Source: RBG-16-66-20 sp049651845 (GTDB taxonomy: Bacteria; Pseudomonadota; Gammaproteobacteria; Burkholderiales; SG8-39). From it: 24,525 bases of DNA. Location of the stretch: positions 1 to 24,525 of the forward strand of contig JBASCW010000110.1 of NCBI GenBank assembly GCA_049651845.1. The letters are read 5' to 3'. Within the stretch, counting starts at the first letter, position 1, and every line of letters begins with the position of its first letter. The position numbers were made by a program, and so were the translations under genes. The notes under the pieces are model-generated. The model saw nothing but the letters and a program-made list of their open reading frames with translations, was not told the DNA's origin and ran no database searches. Shown here in pieces: positions 1-6,897 of this stretch.

Positions 1-47
1 TATTTCTCAAACCCGGATCCCGCCAGCGTCATTTGCTCGTTCTTCAT
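1..47 (-). CDS. IS5-family transposase, N-terminal start only (runs off the left edge)
   Basis: Fifteen codons are visible, starting at the ATG at 45-47. They read MKNEQMTLAGSGFEK followed by a partial codon. This start (M-x-x-Q-x-T-L-A-x-x-G-F-E-K) is typical of IS5-group DDE transposases. A purine-rich AGGGGA sits just upstream on the minus strand as a plausible ribosome binding site. The rest lies outside the window, so nothing can be said about intactness or catalytic residues. Confidence 0.7.
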   Translation of the reverse strand, partial: MKNEQMTLAGSGFEK

Positions 48-127
48 CGTTGTCCCCTGTTCTTATTTGTGGGGCGCCGAGGCGCTCCATCTCAGACAAG
101 AAAACAGCGGACTAATTCAGAGATTCC
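1..127 (-). mobile_element. End of an IS5-like insertion sequence
   Basis: About 80 bases separate the transposase start from a putative terminal repeat. On the minus strand the outer end reads GGAATCTCTGAATTAGTCC (109-127), which looks like an IS5-family terminal inverted repeat. The next four bases, 128-131, are TTAG, which fits the YTAR target duplication of that family. The partner end and second target copy are outside the window, so the exact boundary is inferred. Confidence 0.55.
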
Positions 128-184
128 TTAGGTCGAGGTGTCAACCAATTCGGCGGAACGTGGGCATCCGTGCTGAGCGCCAGG

Positions 185-289
185 TTAAAGCGAGGCATCC
201 TTGAACGCCCTCAATACGGCGTTCGTACGCGTCTGGTAGCCAGGGCCTTGCGCCTGAAACCACTCGAGCACCTCGCTGGGGGTGGTGAG
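185..289 (-). pseudogene. BrnA-type antitoxin, C-terminal remnant
   Basis: The minus-strand frame ending in TAA at 185-187 reads TPSEVLEWFQAQGPGYQTR then a TNAVLRAF ending. This matches the C-terminal ribbon-helix-helix region of BrnA antitoxins (consensus V-L-x-F-x-A-Q-G-x-G-Y-Q-T-R-I-N-A-V-L-R). The similarity begins near 289, only about two bases from the stop codon of the neighbouring TPR gene, and no BrnA N-terminus or BrnT toxin is visible. The open frame continues to 370 only as a shadow of the TPR gene. I read it as a truncated toxin-antitoxin relic between an IS end and the TPR gene. Confidence 0.6.
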
Positions 290-290
290 C

Positions 291-1856
291 TCAGCCCCGA
301 AGCTGGCCGGCGCGGCGAGTGTAGAAGTCGGCGAGGGTGGCGCGGCCAAGGCGGCGGTAGGCGGTGGCAATGGCGAGCAGGCAGCGCTTGGTCTCGGGCG
401 CGTCGGCGCCGAGGCTCTCGGTGAAATTGCCTAACGCGATGAAAAGCAGCGCCTTTGCGGCGGTCCAGTTGCCGGCGGCGGCGAAGTCGGCGGCCAGGCC
501 CTCGAGCTTGCGGGCGAAAGCCGCGTCGCCCTGCGGCTTTTGCGCGCGCAGGATCGCGAGTTCGCGGGCGAGCAAGTCGCCCGATTCGGATAGATTGCCG
601 GCGGCGAAAGCGGCAGCGGCCAGCCAGCGCAACCGCGGCGCGAGGAATTTGTGCTCGCGGCCATGGGTTTTCTCGCTCGTGGCCAGCGCGCGGCGGAGTT
701 TCTCGCCGGCCACGGCGTAGCGCCCCTGCTCAAGATCGATCCACGCGAGGTCGGCGAGGCTGTCGGCGACCGCCTGGCTTTCGGAACCGAAATTTTTCTG
801 GCGGATGGCGAGGGCGCGCTCCAGAAGGGCCGCGGCTTCGGCGAATTTCTCCTGGTCGCTGTAGACCTCGGCGAGGTTACCGAGGGTGAGAACGAGATTG
901 GGATTGTCGGCGCCGTAGGCTTTTTCGCGAATGGTGTTGGCGCGGCGGAGCAGGGCCTCCGCTTCGCCGTAGCGGCCGTGGCGGCGGTGCATGTTGCCGA
1001 GGTTGTTCAGGATGGTGGAAACGCTCGGATGATCGGAGCCCAGCGCCTTCTCGGTCATCGGCAGCGCGCGTTCGTAGAGGGTGCGGGCTTCGTCCTGCCG
1101 GCCGAGGCTGACGAGGATCGCGGCGACGGAGACCATACTGGAAGCGATGTCGGGATGCCCGGCCGGTAGGGATTTTTCGCGCAAGGAGAGGACTTGACGG
1201 GCGAATTGCTCGGCGGCCTCGTAGCGGCCGGTGGCGCGGTTGAGCGAGGCTAGCGCCGCATAGGTGAACGACAGGGTGCTGTCCGGGGTCGCGCTGTCAC
1301 TGCGGTAGAGCTCGAGCGAGTGCAGGAACAGTGGCTCGGCCTCGGCGTAGCGGGACTGCTGGAGGGAAACGCGGGCGATGCCATCAAGCGCATGGGCGAG
1401 GTCGCCGGGTTTGGCCTTGGGGTTGCGCTCGTAGATGGCGCGCGCGCGCTCGTAGTAGGAAAGCGCCTCCTTGTAGCGCGCGGTGGCAAGGCAGATGCCG
1501 CCGAGCGAACCGTTGAGGACGGCGACGTTGAGGGCGTCGGGGCCTTCCTTCTCCTGGTAGAGCCTGAGTGATTCGACGTAGAGCGGCTCTGCCTCGGCGT
1601 ACTTGGCCTGATCTTTCAGCAGCGAACCGAGACCGTGCAGGCTTTGCGCGTAGGTGAGGTCGCGCGTGCCCGCCTGCTGCGCCTCGCGGATAGCGGCGCG
1701 GTAGAGACGCTCGGCCTCGCCAAAGCGGGCGTCCTTCAGCGCCTTCCACGCGGAATCGTTGTAGCTGCTGCGAACGGAGGTCTGCGCGGACGCGGAAGCG
1801 ACGAATAGTACGGCCAGAGCAGCGGCAAAAAGAGCGATGGGGCCACGTGGCGTCAT
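291..1856 (-). CDS. Secreted tetratricopeptide-repeat protein
   Basis: A 521-residue protein. Residues 1-24 form a signal peptide (short basic start, long Ala/Leu/Val core, cleavage after ASA), so the product is probably periplasmic. From about residue 35 to the end it is built of kinesin-light-chain-like TPR units of about 42 residues, recognisable by repeated A-E-x-L-Y/L and x-A-L-x-x-L-A-x-L-Y motifs such as YAEAEPLYVESL and LNNLGNMHRRHGRYGEAEALL. No enzymatic domain is visible, so a scaffold or protein-binding role is inferred. The gene stands alone on the minus strand. Its last codons abut a BrnA remnant, so the present C-terminus may have been created or trimmed by rearrangement. The ATG at 1854-1856 is chosen because it immediately precedes the signal peptide; no strong ribosome site is seen. 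Confidence 0.85.
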   Translation of the reverse strand: MTPRGPIALFAAALAVLFVASASAQTSVRSSYNDSAWKALKDARFGEAERLYRAAIREAQQAGTRDLTYAQSLHGLGSLLKDQAKYAEAEPLYVESLRLYQEKEGPDALNVAVLNGSLGGICLATARYKEALSYYERARAIYERNPKAKPGDLAHALDGIARVSLQQSRYAEAEPLFLHSLELYRSDSATPDSTLSFTYAALASLNRATGRYEAAEQFARQVLSLREKSLPAGHPDIASSMVSVAAILVSLGRQDEARTLYERALPMTEKALGSDHPSVSTILNNLGNMHRRHGRYGEAEALLRRANTIREKAYGADNPNLVLTLGNLAEVYSDQEKFAEAAALLERALAIRQKNFGSESQAVADSLADLAWIDLEQGRYAVAGEKLRRALATSEKTHGREHKFLAPRLRWLAAAAFAAGNLSESGDLLARELAILRAQKPQGDAAFARKLEGLAADFAAAGNWTAAKALLFIALGNFTESLGADAPETKRCLLAIATAYRRLGRATLADFYTRRAGQLRG

Positions 1857-2210
1857 GGGAGTATCGGAACGGTAGGCTGGAGGCCGAAATGGAGCAAGCC
1901 CGCCGAACCGCGTTTATTCTGCCACAGCGCACGCGGCGCGCGCAATCCAGCGCCGGACTCAGGGCGCATCGCCGATCATGCGGAAGAAGGCAGCGCGCCC
2001 GCGCCGACGAAGCGCGGCGCGATCCCACGCAGTTTTTCCGGGTCGATGCGCCCGCTCCTCTGGATGTAGCTCCAGGCGAACTCCCGCGGCGCGTACGTGC
2101 ACCCTTGCATGCCACGAGTAACGCTTGCCACACGCCAGCGGGTGTACAGCACTCATGGGCGTCATCGCGCGAGTTTGTAAGCAGACGTAAACGCGCCCGG
2201 CGCTCCGGGG
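1857..2210. other. Gene-poor stretch with one short unrecognised frame
   Basis: No complete gene is recognised. The only frame with protein-like composition is at 1976-2110 on the minus strand. The promoter of the TPR gene should lie near 1860-1930, but no convincing -35/-10 pair was found. Confidence 0.5.
1976..2110 (-). pseudogene. Short unrecognised coding remnant (44 codons)
   Basis: An ATG-to-TGA frame contains APREFAWSYIQRSGRIDPEK followed by LRGIAPRFV. The charged/aromatic pattern looks like the C-terminal tail of a larger enzyme rather than noise. I cannot name the family; a flavin-dependent aromatic monooxygenase tail is a guess only. Its setting among other truncated genes favours a relic over a functional small protein. 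Confidence 0.3.
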
Positions 2211-2450
2211 CTAGGCCGCGAGGTGGCGCCGCTGCGCGGCGTAGCTTTCGGTGGGTTTCTCGGTGAAGCCGGATTTCGCATACTGGTGCAGGCAGCCGAT
2301 CAGATAGCGCGTGAGAAAACCGGCGTACGCGGAGATTTCCGCCTCCGATGGTTTCTGGCCGCCTTCGCTGCCGGGTGCGCGCAGCGCCTGCCTGAGGGCG
2401 GCTTCGAAGCGCTCGTAGAACTGGTTCATGCGCGCCTGCAGGCGGAGTTC
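2211..2450 (-). pseudogene. SlmA/TetR-like regulator, C-terminal remnant
   Basis: The minus-strand frame ending in TAG at 2211-2213 contains MNQFYERFEAALRQALR and, later, CLHQYAKSGFTEKPTESY. Both segments match the C-terminal ligand/dimer domain of SlmA-type TetR proteins (x-R-I/M-N-Q-x-x-E-R-x-E-A-x-L-R-Q and G-R-x-x-x-Y-x-K-S-G-F-x-x-K-P-T-E). There is no helix-turn-helix N-terminal domain. Upstream of about 2450 the same frame runs through sequence that codes on the other strand, so the annotatable part ends there. It is a decayed gene fragment, not a functional regulator. Confidence 0.5.
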
Positions 2451-2456
2451 TCCTGC

Positions 2457-2567
2457 GGGATGCTCGTACGCCTTGTTTCGATTCCCGCCCTGATCGCGAT
2501 GAAGGAACTTGCCAATCGCGCGCGTGACCGGGATGATATCCAGCACCTGCAGATGATCATGGAATAG
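2457..2567 (+). pseudogene. Nucleotidyltransferase, C-terminal remnant
   Basis: The plus-strand frame ending in TAG at 2565-2567 contains VRLVSIPALIAMKELANRAR followed by DRDDIQHLQMIME. The pattern (V-x-V-x-S-x-x-x-L-I-A-M-K-x-x-x-x-R-x-R-D-x-x-D-I-x-x-L) is the C-terminal end of small MNT/AbiEii-like nucleotidyltransferases, often paired with toxin-antitoxin partners. The catalytic GSxxxxD region is missing. It meets the SlmA-like remnant head to head near 2455. The small gene at 2579 follows after 11 bases, the expected position of a partner. Confidence 0.5.
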
Positions 2568-2578
2568 CAGGGCAAGCG

Positions 2579-2763
2579 ATGAGCGCCCCCCGCCAGCCGA
2601 CTGGTCGAACGCCACCTGGGAAGGCAGCCGCTGCGCGCAGCTTCGCGTTGCGCAGGCGCTGTCGGTACGCGAACGGTTGCTGGCAATGCAGGAACTCGGC
2701 GATCTTTCCGAGAAGCTGGCGGCGATGCCCCGCTTGGCGGATCCAGCCAACGACGACGGATAG
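2579..2763 (+). pseudogene. Small partner of the nucleotidyltransferase, frameshifted in a C-run
   Basis: An ATG at 2579 starts MSAP and then enters a run of six C (2586-2591). After it, the coding-like frame is one base out. In the shifted frame the sequence reads PPADWSNATWEGSRCAQLR, then ALSVRERLLAMQELGDLSEK, and stops at TAG 2761-2763. With one additional C the two parts would join into a continuous protein of about 61 residues. The W-E-G-x-R-x-x-Q-L-R-x-A-x-x-L-x-x-x-E-R-L motif is typical of small uncharacterised proteins encoded beside nucleotidyltransferases (from memory of the family). Either a real frameshift or a homopolymer sequencing error explains it. Confidence 0.5.
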
Positions 2764-2800
2764 GAAAGACGGATAGGAACGGATAGGAACGGATAGGAAA
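2758..2800. repeat. Tandem GGATAGGAA repeat
   Basis: GGATAGGAA occurs at 2758, 2771, 2781 and 2791. The last three form a 10-base tandem GGATAGGAAC array (third copy ending in A), with the first copy offset by 13 bases. The array begins in the last codons of the broken partner gene. No function is evident. Confidence 0.75.
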
Positions 2801-3179
2801 GTCTATCCGCCCCCGCCCACACGGTGCCGCACGATTTGCCCATTCGCCCGCTTCCCGGCCCAAGCGGGACGGCGCGCAATGGGGCTTATGTCGCCTCGTG
2901 AGCCGCTATTGGTAAAAACTCGATCGCGATTCTCGCCTGTTCAAGGTTGGTCGCTGCAATTACAAATAGTTCTGCCTTCTTAATTGCTGCCTCCTTGGTC
3001 TATTGATCGCTTACGAAACGTCGCGACGCACAATCCGCAGCGCTCAGCGCTTGACCAGATCCAAGGTCCTCACTACAGCGATTCTCGGCATTTCCAGCGT
3101 CCCCGCACTCAAGCGCATCAAGCGCTTACCGCGCACCCGCACCACTAAGTTGCTTCCGACCGGGGTCGAATCGGCGGGA
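2801..3179. other. Gene-poor, locally AT-richer stretch with two short open frames
   Basis: Nothing is firmly identified. Minus strand 2886-2999 is open with protein-like content (AIKKAELFVIAATNLEQARI, then AIEFLPIAAHEAT and TAA) but has no start codon. A second minus-strand frame ends at TGA 3044-3046 and contains VVRVRGKRLMRLSAGTLEM. AAGCGC(ATCAA)GCGCTT at 3111-3127 is a small stem-loop downstream of ppk1, without a T-run, so it is a weak terminator candidate. Base composition around 2890-3010 is visibly more AT-rich than the flanks, in keeping with foreign or decayed DNA. Confidence 0.4.
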
Positions 3180-5264
3180 TCAAGCCACCGGTACCAGCGT
3201 CCTCAGCAGGTCTTCCTGCACCACGCGGCCCTTGCCGCGGCGCGGCGCCGGCGCCTCGTAGGCGCCGTCGGAGTTCATGATCCAGGACTGGCTCGCGTCG
3301 TCGAGGCAGGCCTGCAGGCCCTCGCGCACGACGCGCTGCTTGAGCGCCGGGTCGAGCATCGGGAAGGCGAGCTCGATGCGGCGGAAGAAATTGCGGTCCA
3401 TCCAGTCGGCGCTCGACAGGTACACGTCCTCGGCGCCCTCGTTCTGGAAGTAGAACAGGCGCGCGTGCTCGAGGAAGCGCCCGACCACCGAGCGAACGCG
3501 GATGTTCTCCGAGAGGCCCTTGACGCCCGGGCGCAGCGCGCACACGCCGCGCACCAGCAGGTCGATCTGCACGCCCGCCTGCGAGGCCGCGTACAGCTCC
3601 TCGATGAGCTCGGGCTCGAGCAGCGCGTTCATCTTCGCCATGATGCGCGCGGGCTTGCCCTCCTTGGCGAGGCGCGCCTCGTTGCGCACCGCCGCGACCA
3701 CGCGCCGGTGCAGCGTGAACGGCGACAGCCAGAGGTGCTTCATGCGGCTGGATTTGCCGAGACCCGTCAATTGTTTGAACACATCATTGACGTCAGAGCA
3801 GATCTCCTCGCGCGCCGTGAGCAGCCCGAAGTCGGTGTACTGGCGCGCGGTGCGTGGGTGGTAGTTGCCCGTCGACAAATGCGCGTAGCGCTTGAGCACG
3901 CTGCCCTGCGGGCCGTCCTCGCGCCGCACCACGAGCGCCATCTTGGCGTGCGTCTTGTGGCCGACCACGCCGTAGACGACGTGCGCGCCCACCTCCTCCA
4001 GGCGCGAGGCCCAGGTGATGTTGGCCTCCTCGTCGAAGCGCGCCATGAGCTCGACCACCACGGTCACTTCCTTGCCGCGCCTGGCCGCCTCGATGAGGAT
4101 CTCCATGAGCTCGGAGTCGGTGCCGGTGCGGTACACGGTCTGCTTGATGGCGATCACGCGCGGATCGGTCACCGAGGTGCGGATGAAGTCGATCACCGGC
4201 GCGAACGACTCGTAGGGATGGTGCAGCAGCACGTCCTGCTTCTTCAGCACCGCGTAGAAGTCCTTCTGCCCGGCGAGCGCCACCGGCAGCGCGGGCTGGA
4301 ACGGCGCGTATTTCAGCTCGGGGCGCTCGACGCGGTCGCACACTTCGCGCAGGCGGTACAGGTTCACCGGGCCGTCCACGCGGTACAGGTCGGCTTCCGA
4401 CAGGCCGAACTGCTGCAGCAGGAATTCGATCGTCTGCTGCGAGCAGTTGTCGGCCACCTCCAGGCGTACGGCGTCGCCGAAGTGGCGCTGCAGCAGTTCG
4501 CCCTGCACGGCGATGCGCAGGTTCTTGATTTCCTCCTCGTCGACGAAAAGATCGGAGTTGCGCGTCACGCGGAACTGGTGGCAGCCCTTCACCTGCATGC
4601 CCGGGAACAGCTCGTCCACGTGCGCGTGCAGGATCGAGGACAGGAACACGAAGGCGTACTCGGCGCCGGCGACGTCGGCCGGCAGCCGGATCAGGCGCGG
4701 CAGCGCGCGCGGCGCCTGCACGATCGCGGCGCGCGACTTGCGGCCGAACGAATCGCGGCCCTCCAGCTCGATCGCGAGGTTGAGCGACTTGTTGAGCACG
4801 CGCGGGAACGGGTGCGTCGGGTCCAGGCCGATCGGCGTGAGCACCGGCAGCAGCTCGCGCATGAAGTAGTCGCGGATCCAGGCGCGCTGCGGCTCGGTCC
4901 AGTCCTCGCGCTTGGGAAAGATCACGCCCTGCCTGGCGAGCGCGGGCAGCAGCACGCTGTTCAGCAGGCGATACTGCTCGCCCACCAGCGCGCGCGCCTG
5001 CGCCGAGACCAGTTCGTAGACCTCGGCCGGGCTGCGGCCGTCGGCACCCGACTCCTTGATGCCCGCCTTGACCTGCTCCTTGAGGCCCGCAACGCGGATC
5101 TCGAAGAACTCGTCTAGGTTGGACGAGACGATGGTGAGGAAGCGCAGCCGCTCGAGCAGCGGCACGCCGTCGTCGGCCGCCTGCGCGAGCACGCGGCGGT
5201 TGAACTCGAGCAGGCCGAGTTCCCGGTTGAGGAAATGGGACGGGGACAGGTTCTTCTTGACCAT
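3180..5264 (-). CDS. ppk1: Polyphosphate kinase 1
   Basis: The 694-residue length is normal for Ppk1, which reversibly polymerises the gamma-phosphate of ATP into inorganic polyphosphate. The N-terminus carries the family signature FLNRELGLLEFNRRVL (11-26). The HKD-like active site is present: KTHAK with His439 and Lys441, and the second histidine His600 in GRFLEHARLFYF, equivalent to the phosphorylated His and its partner in E. coli Ppk. HPYESF (349-354) and STGNYHPRTARQYTD (464-478) are further conserved blocks. It is divergent from ppx across 121 bases, so polymer synthesis and degradation share one promoter region. AAGGAGAAGG lies about 18 bases before the ATG, further than usual for a ribosome site, and no alternative start lies between. 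Confidence 0.97.
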   Translation of the reverse strand: MVKKNLSPSHFLNRELGLLEFNRRVLAQAADDGVPLLERLRFLTIVSSNLDEFFEIRVAGLKEQVKAGIKESGADGRSPAEVYELVSAQARALVGEQYRLLNSVLLPALARQGVIFPKREDWTEPQRAWIRDYFMRELLPVLTPIGLDPTHPFPRVLNKSLNLAIELEGRDSFGRKSRAAIVQAPRALPRLIRLPADVAGAEYAFVFLSSILHAHVDELFPGMQVKGCHQFRVTRNSDLFVDEEEIKNLRIAVQGELLQRHFGDAVRLEVADNCSQQTIEFLLQQFGLSEADLYRVDGPVNLYRLREVCDRVERPELKYAPFQPALPVALAGQKDFYAVLKKQDVLLHHPYESFAPVIDFIRTSVTDPRVIAIKQTVYRTGTDSELMEILIEAARRGKEVTVVVELMARFDEEANITWASRLEEVGAHVVYGVVGHKTHAKMALVVRREDGPQGSVLKRYAHLSTGNYHPRTARQYTDFGLLTAREEICSDVNDVFKQLTGLGKSSRMKHLWLSPFTLHRRVVAAVRNEARLAKEGKPARIMAKMNALLEPELIEELYAASQAGVQIDLLVRGVCALRPGVKGLSENIRVRSVVGRFLEHARLFYFQNEGAEDVYLSSADWMDRNFFRRIELAFPMLDPALKQRVVREGLQACLDDASQSWIMNSDGAYEAPAPRRGKGRVVQEDLLRTLVPVA

Positions 5265-5385
5265 CGGGAAACGCGGGGGGACCTTCTCCTTGGACGAGCT
5301 TACAGGACAAAGATTGCAGTCGGATGAAACGCCGCAAAACCGTCACTTGCCGAGTTATCCACAGGGTGTAAGCTGATCGCCCGAC
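5265..5385. promoter_or_regulatory. Divergent ppk1/ppx promoter region
   Basis: An 8-base inverted repeat, AGCTTACA at 5297-5304 and TGTAAGCT at 5367-5374, places the hexamer TAAGCT in mirror positions toward each gene. Toward ppk1, minus-strand GTTTCAT-CCGA-CTGCAAT (5313-5330) is a weak Pho-box-like pair (5 of 7 matches in each half), followed after 10 bases by TAAGCT (5297-5302). Toward ppx, TTGCCG (5347-5352), a 16-base spacer and TAAGCT (5369-5374) form a weak promoter. It would give a very short or absent leader before the ATG at 5386. A perfect DnaA box, TTATCCACA, lies at 5355-5363. All promoter elements here are below consensus. Confidence 0.4.
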
Positions 5386-6897
5386 ATGGCCCGTCCTGAT
5401 CTGCTCGCCGCCGTCGACCTGGGATCGAACAGCTTCCATTTGCAGGTGGGGCGCGTGGTCGGCGGGCAGATCTACCCGCTCGACACGCTGCGCGAGGTAG
5501 TGCGGCTGGGTGCGGGCCTGACCTCGGAAAAGCGCATCGACCGGGCCACGCAGGCGCGCGCGCTCGAGGCGCTCGAGCGCATCGGCGAGCGCCTGCGCGG
5601 GCTGCCCAAGAGCGCGGTGCGCGCCGTCGGCACCAACACGCTGCGCGTGGCGAAGAACGCGCCCCAGTTCCTGCGCGAGGCCCGGAGCGCTTTGGGTTTT
5701 CCCATCGAAGTCATCGCCGGCCGCGAGGAAGCGCGCCTGATCTACATCGGCGTGGCGCACTCGATGCCGCCCTCGGCGTCGAACCGCCTGGTGGTGGACA
5801 TCGGCGGCGGCTCGACCGAGTTCATCATCGGCAAGGGCATCGAGCCGCTGCTCACCGAGAGCCTCTACATGGGCTGCGTGAGCTACAGCCGCGAGTACTT
5901 CGAGGACGGCAAGGTGGAGAAGTCGCGCATGAAGGAGGCCGAGCTCGCGGCGCGCCAGGAGCTCGCCGGCATGGTGCGCGAGTACCGCGAGCTGGGCTGG
6001 GAGCACGCCGTGGGCTCCTCGGGCACCGCGCGCGCGCTGGAGTCGATCCTGCGCGACAACGGCTTCACCGAAGAGGGCATCACGCGCGAGGGGCTGGACC
6101 GGCTGCGCAGCCTGCTCATCAAGCACGAGCGCGCTGACCCGGACCGCATCGCCGGGCTGCGCAAGGACCGCGCGCCGGTGCTGCCGGGCGGCCTGGCGAT
6201 CATGCTGGCCGCGTTCGACGAGCTGAACATCGAGCACATGGCCGTGTCCGACGGCGCGCTGCGCCACGGCGTGCTCTACGACCTGCTCGGCCGCGTGCAG
6301 CACCGCGACATGCGCGAGGCCACCATTGCCGAGTTCGTGCGCCGCTACCGCGTCGACGCGGCGCAGGCCGAAAGGGTGCGGCTCCTGGCGCTCAAGATCT
6401 TCGATTCCATCAGCAGGGACAAGGAAGATCCCGAAGCAGATCGCCTGATGCTCGACTGGGCGGCGCGCGTCGCCGAGATCGGCCTGTCAGTGGCGCACGC
6501 GCAGTACCACAAGCATTCGTCCTACATCCTGTCGAACGCCGACATGCCGGGGTTCTCGCGCATGGAGCAGCAGCGCCTCGCGCGCATCGTGCTCGCGCAC
6601 CGCGGCAAGCTGGGCAAGATGCAGGACGCGGGCCTGGAGAGCGGCGACTGGACTCTGGTGTTCGCGCTGCGCATCGCCGCGCTGGTGCTGCGCAACCGCA
6701 CCGATGCGCGCTTCCCGATGCTGCGAGTCGAGGGCGACAAGTCGGGCTACCGCATCGATCTGCCGGAAGCCTGGCTCGAGGAGAACCCGCTCGCCGCGGC
6801 CGCGCTCGACACCGAGCGCAGGCACTGGGAGTCGGTCGACCTGCGCTTCGAGGTCGGCAGCCTGTCGGAGAAGAAGGTCGCGCAGTTGCGGGGATAG
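5386..6897 (+). CDS. ppx: Exopolyphosphatase (Ppx/GppA family)
   Basis: A 503-residue member of the Ppx/GppA phosphatases, which release phosphate from the ends of polyphosphate (GppA members also hydrolyse pppGpp). The actin-like ATPase fold motifs are present: DLGSNSFHL (11-19), AGREEARLIY with the expected catalytic glutamate (111-120), and VVDIGGGSTEFIIG (136-149). A C-terminal HD-like helical domain follows (about 310-500), as in the long E. coli-type enzymes. Divergence from ppk1 supports Ppx over GppA. There is no clear ribosome site before the ATG. The stop codon TAG forms the outer end of the 28-base inverted repeat that separates it from sixA. Confidence 0.95.
   Translation: MARPDLLAAVDLGSNSFHLQVGRVVGGQIYPLDTLREVVRLGAGLTSEKRIDRATQARALEALERIGERLRGLPKSAVRAVGTNTLRVAKNAPQFLREARSALGFPIEVIAGREEARLIYIGVAHSMPPSASNRLVVDIGGGSTEFIIGKGIEPLLTESLYMGCVSYSREYFEDGKVEKSRMKEAELAARQELAGMVREYRELGWEHAVGSSGTARALESILRDNGFTEEGITREGLDRLRSLLIKHERADPDRIAGLRKDRAPVLPGGLAIMLAAFDELNIEHMAVSDGALRHGVLYDLLGRVQHRDMREATIAEFVRRYRVDAAQAERVRLLALKIFDSISRDKEDPEADRLMLDWAARVAEIGLSVAHAQYHKHSSYILSNADMPGFSRMEQQRLARIVLAHRGKLGKMQDAGLESGDWTLVFALRIAALVLRNRTDARFPMLRVEGDKSGYRIDLPEAWLEENPLAAAALDTERRHWESVDLRFEVGSLSEKKVAQLRG

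Noticed and set aside
1860..1930. Possible sigma-54 promoter (GGCAG and TTGCT) before the TPR gene
   Set aside because: Spacing between the two blocks is too long for a -24/-12 element.
2451..2879. N-terminal half of the 222-codon frame containing the SlmA-like tail
   Set aside because: This part is antisense to the nucleotidyltransferase and partner-gene remnants and has no TetR helix-turn-helix.
3111..3127. AAGCGC/GCGCTT stem-loop as ppk1 terminator
   Set aside because: Short stem and no T-run; kept only as a remark in the intergenic entry.
3003..5117. Open frame of 704 codons on the plus strand opposite ppk1
   Set aside because: His/Ala/Arg/Leu-rich shadow of ppk1, which is unmistakable on the other strand.
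3793..6303. Open frame of 836 codons on the minus strand spanning ppk1 and ppx
   Set aside because: Low-complexity Ala/Arg/His-rich translation, antisense to ppx and in the wrong frame of ppk1; typical of shadow frames in high-GC DNA.
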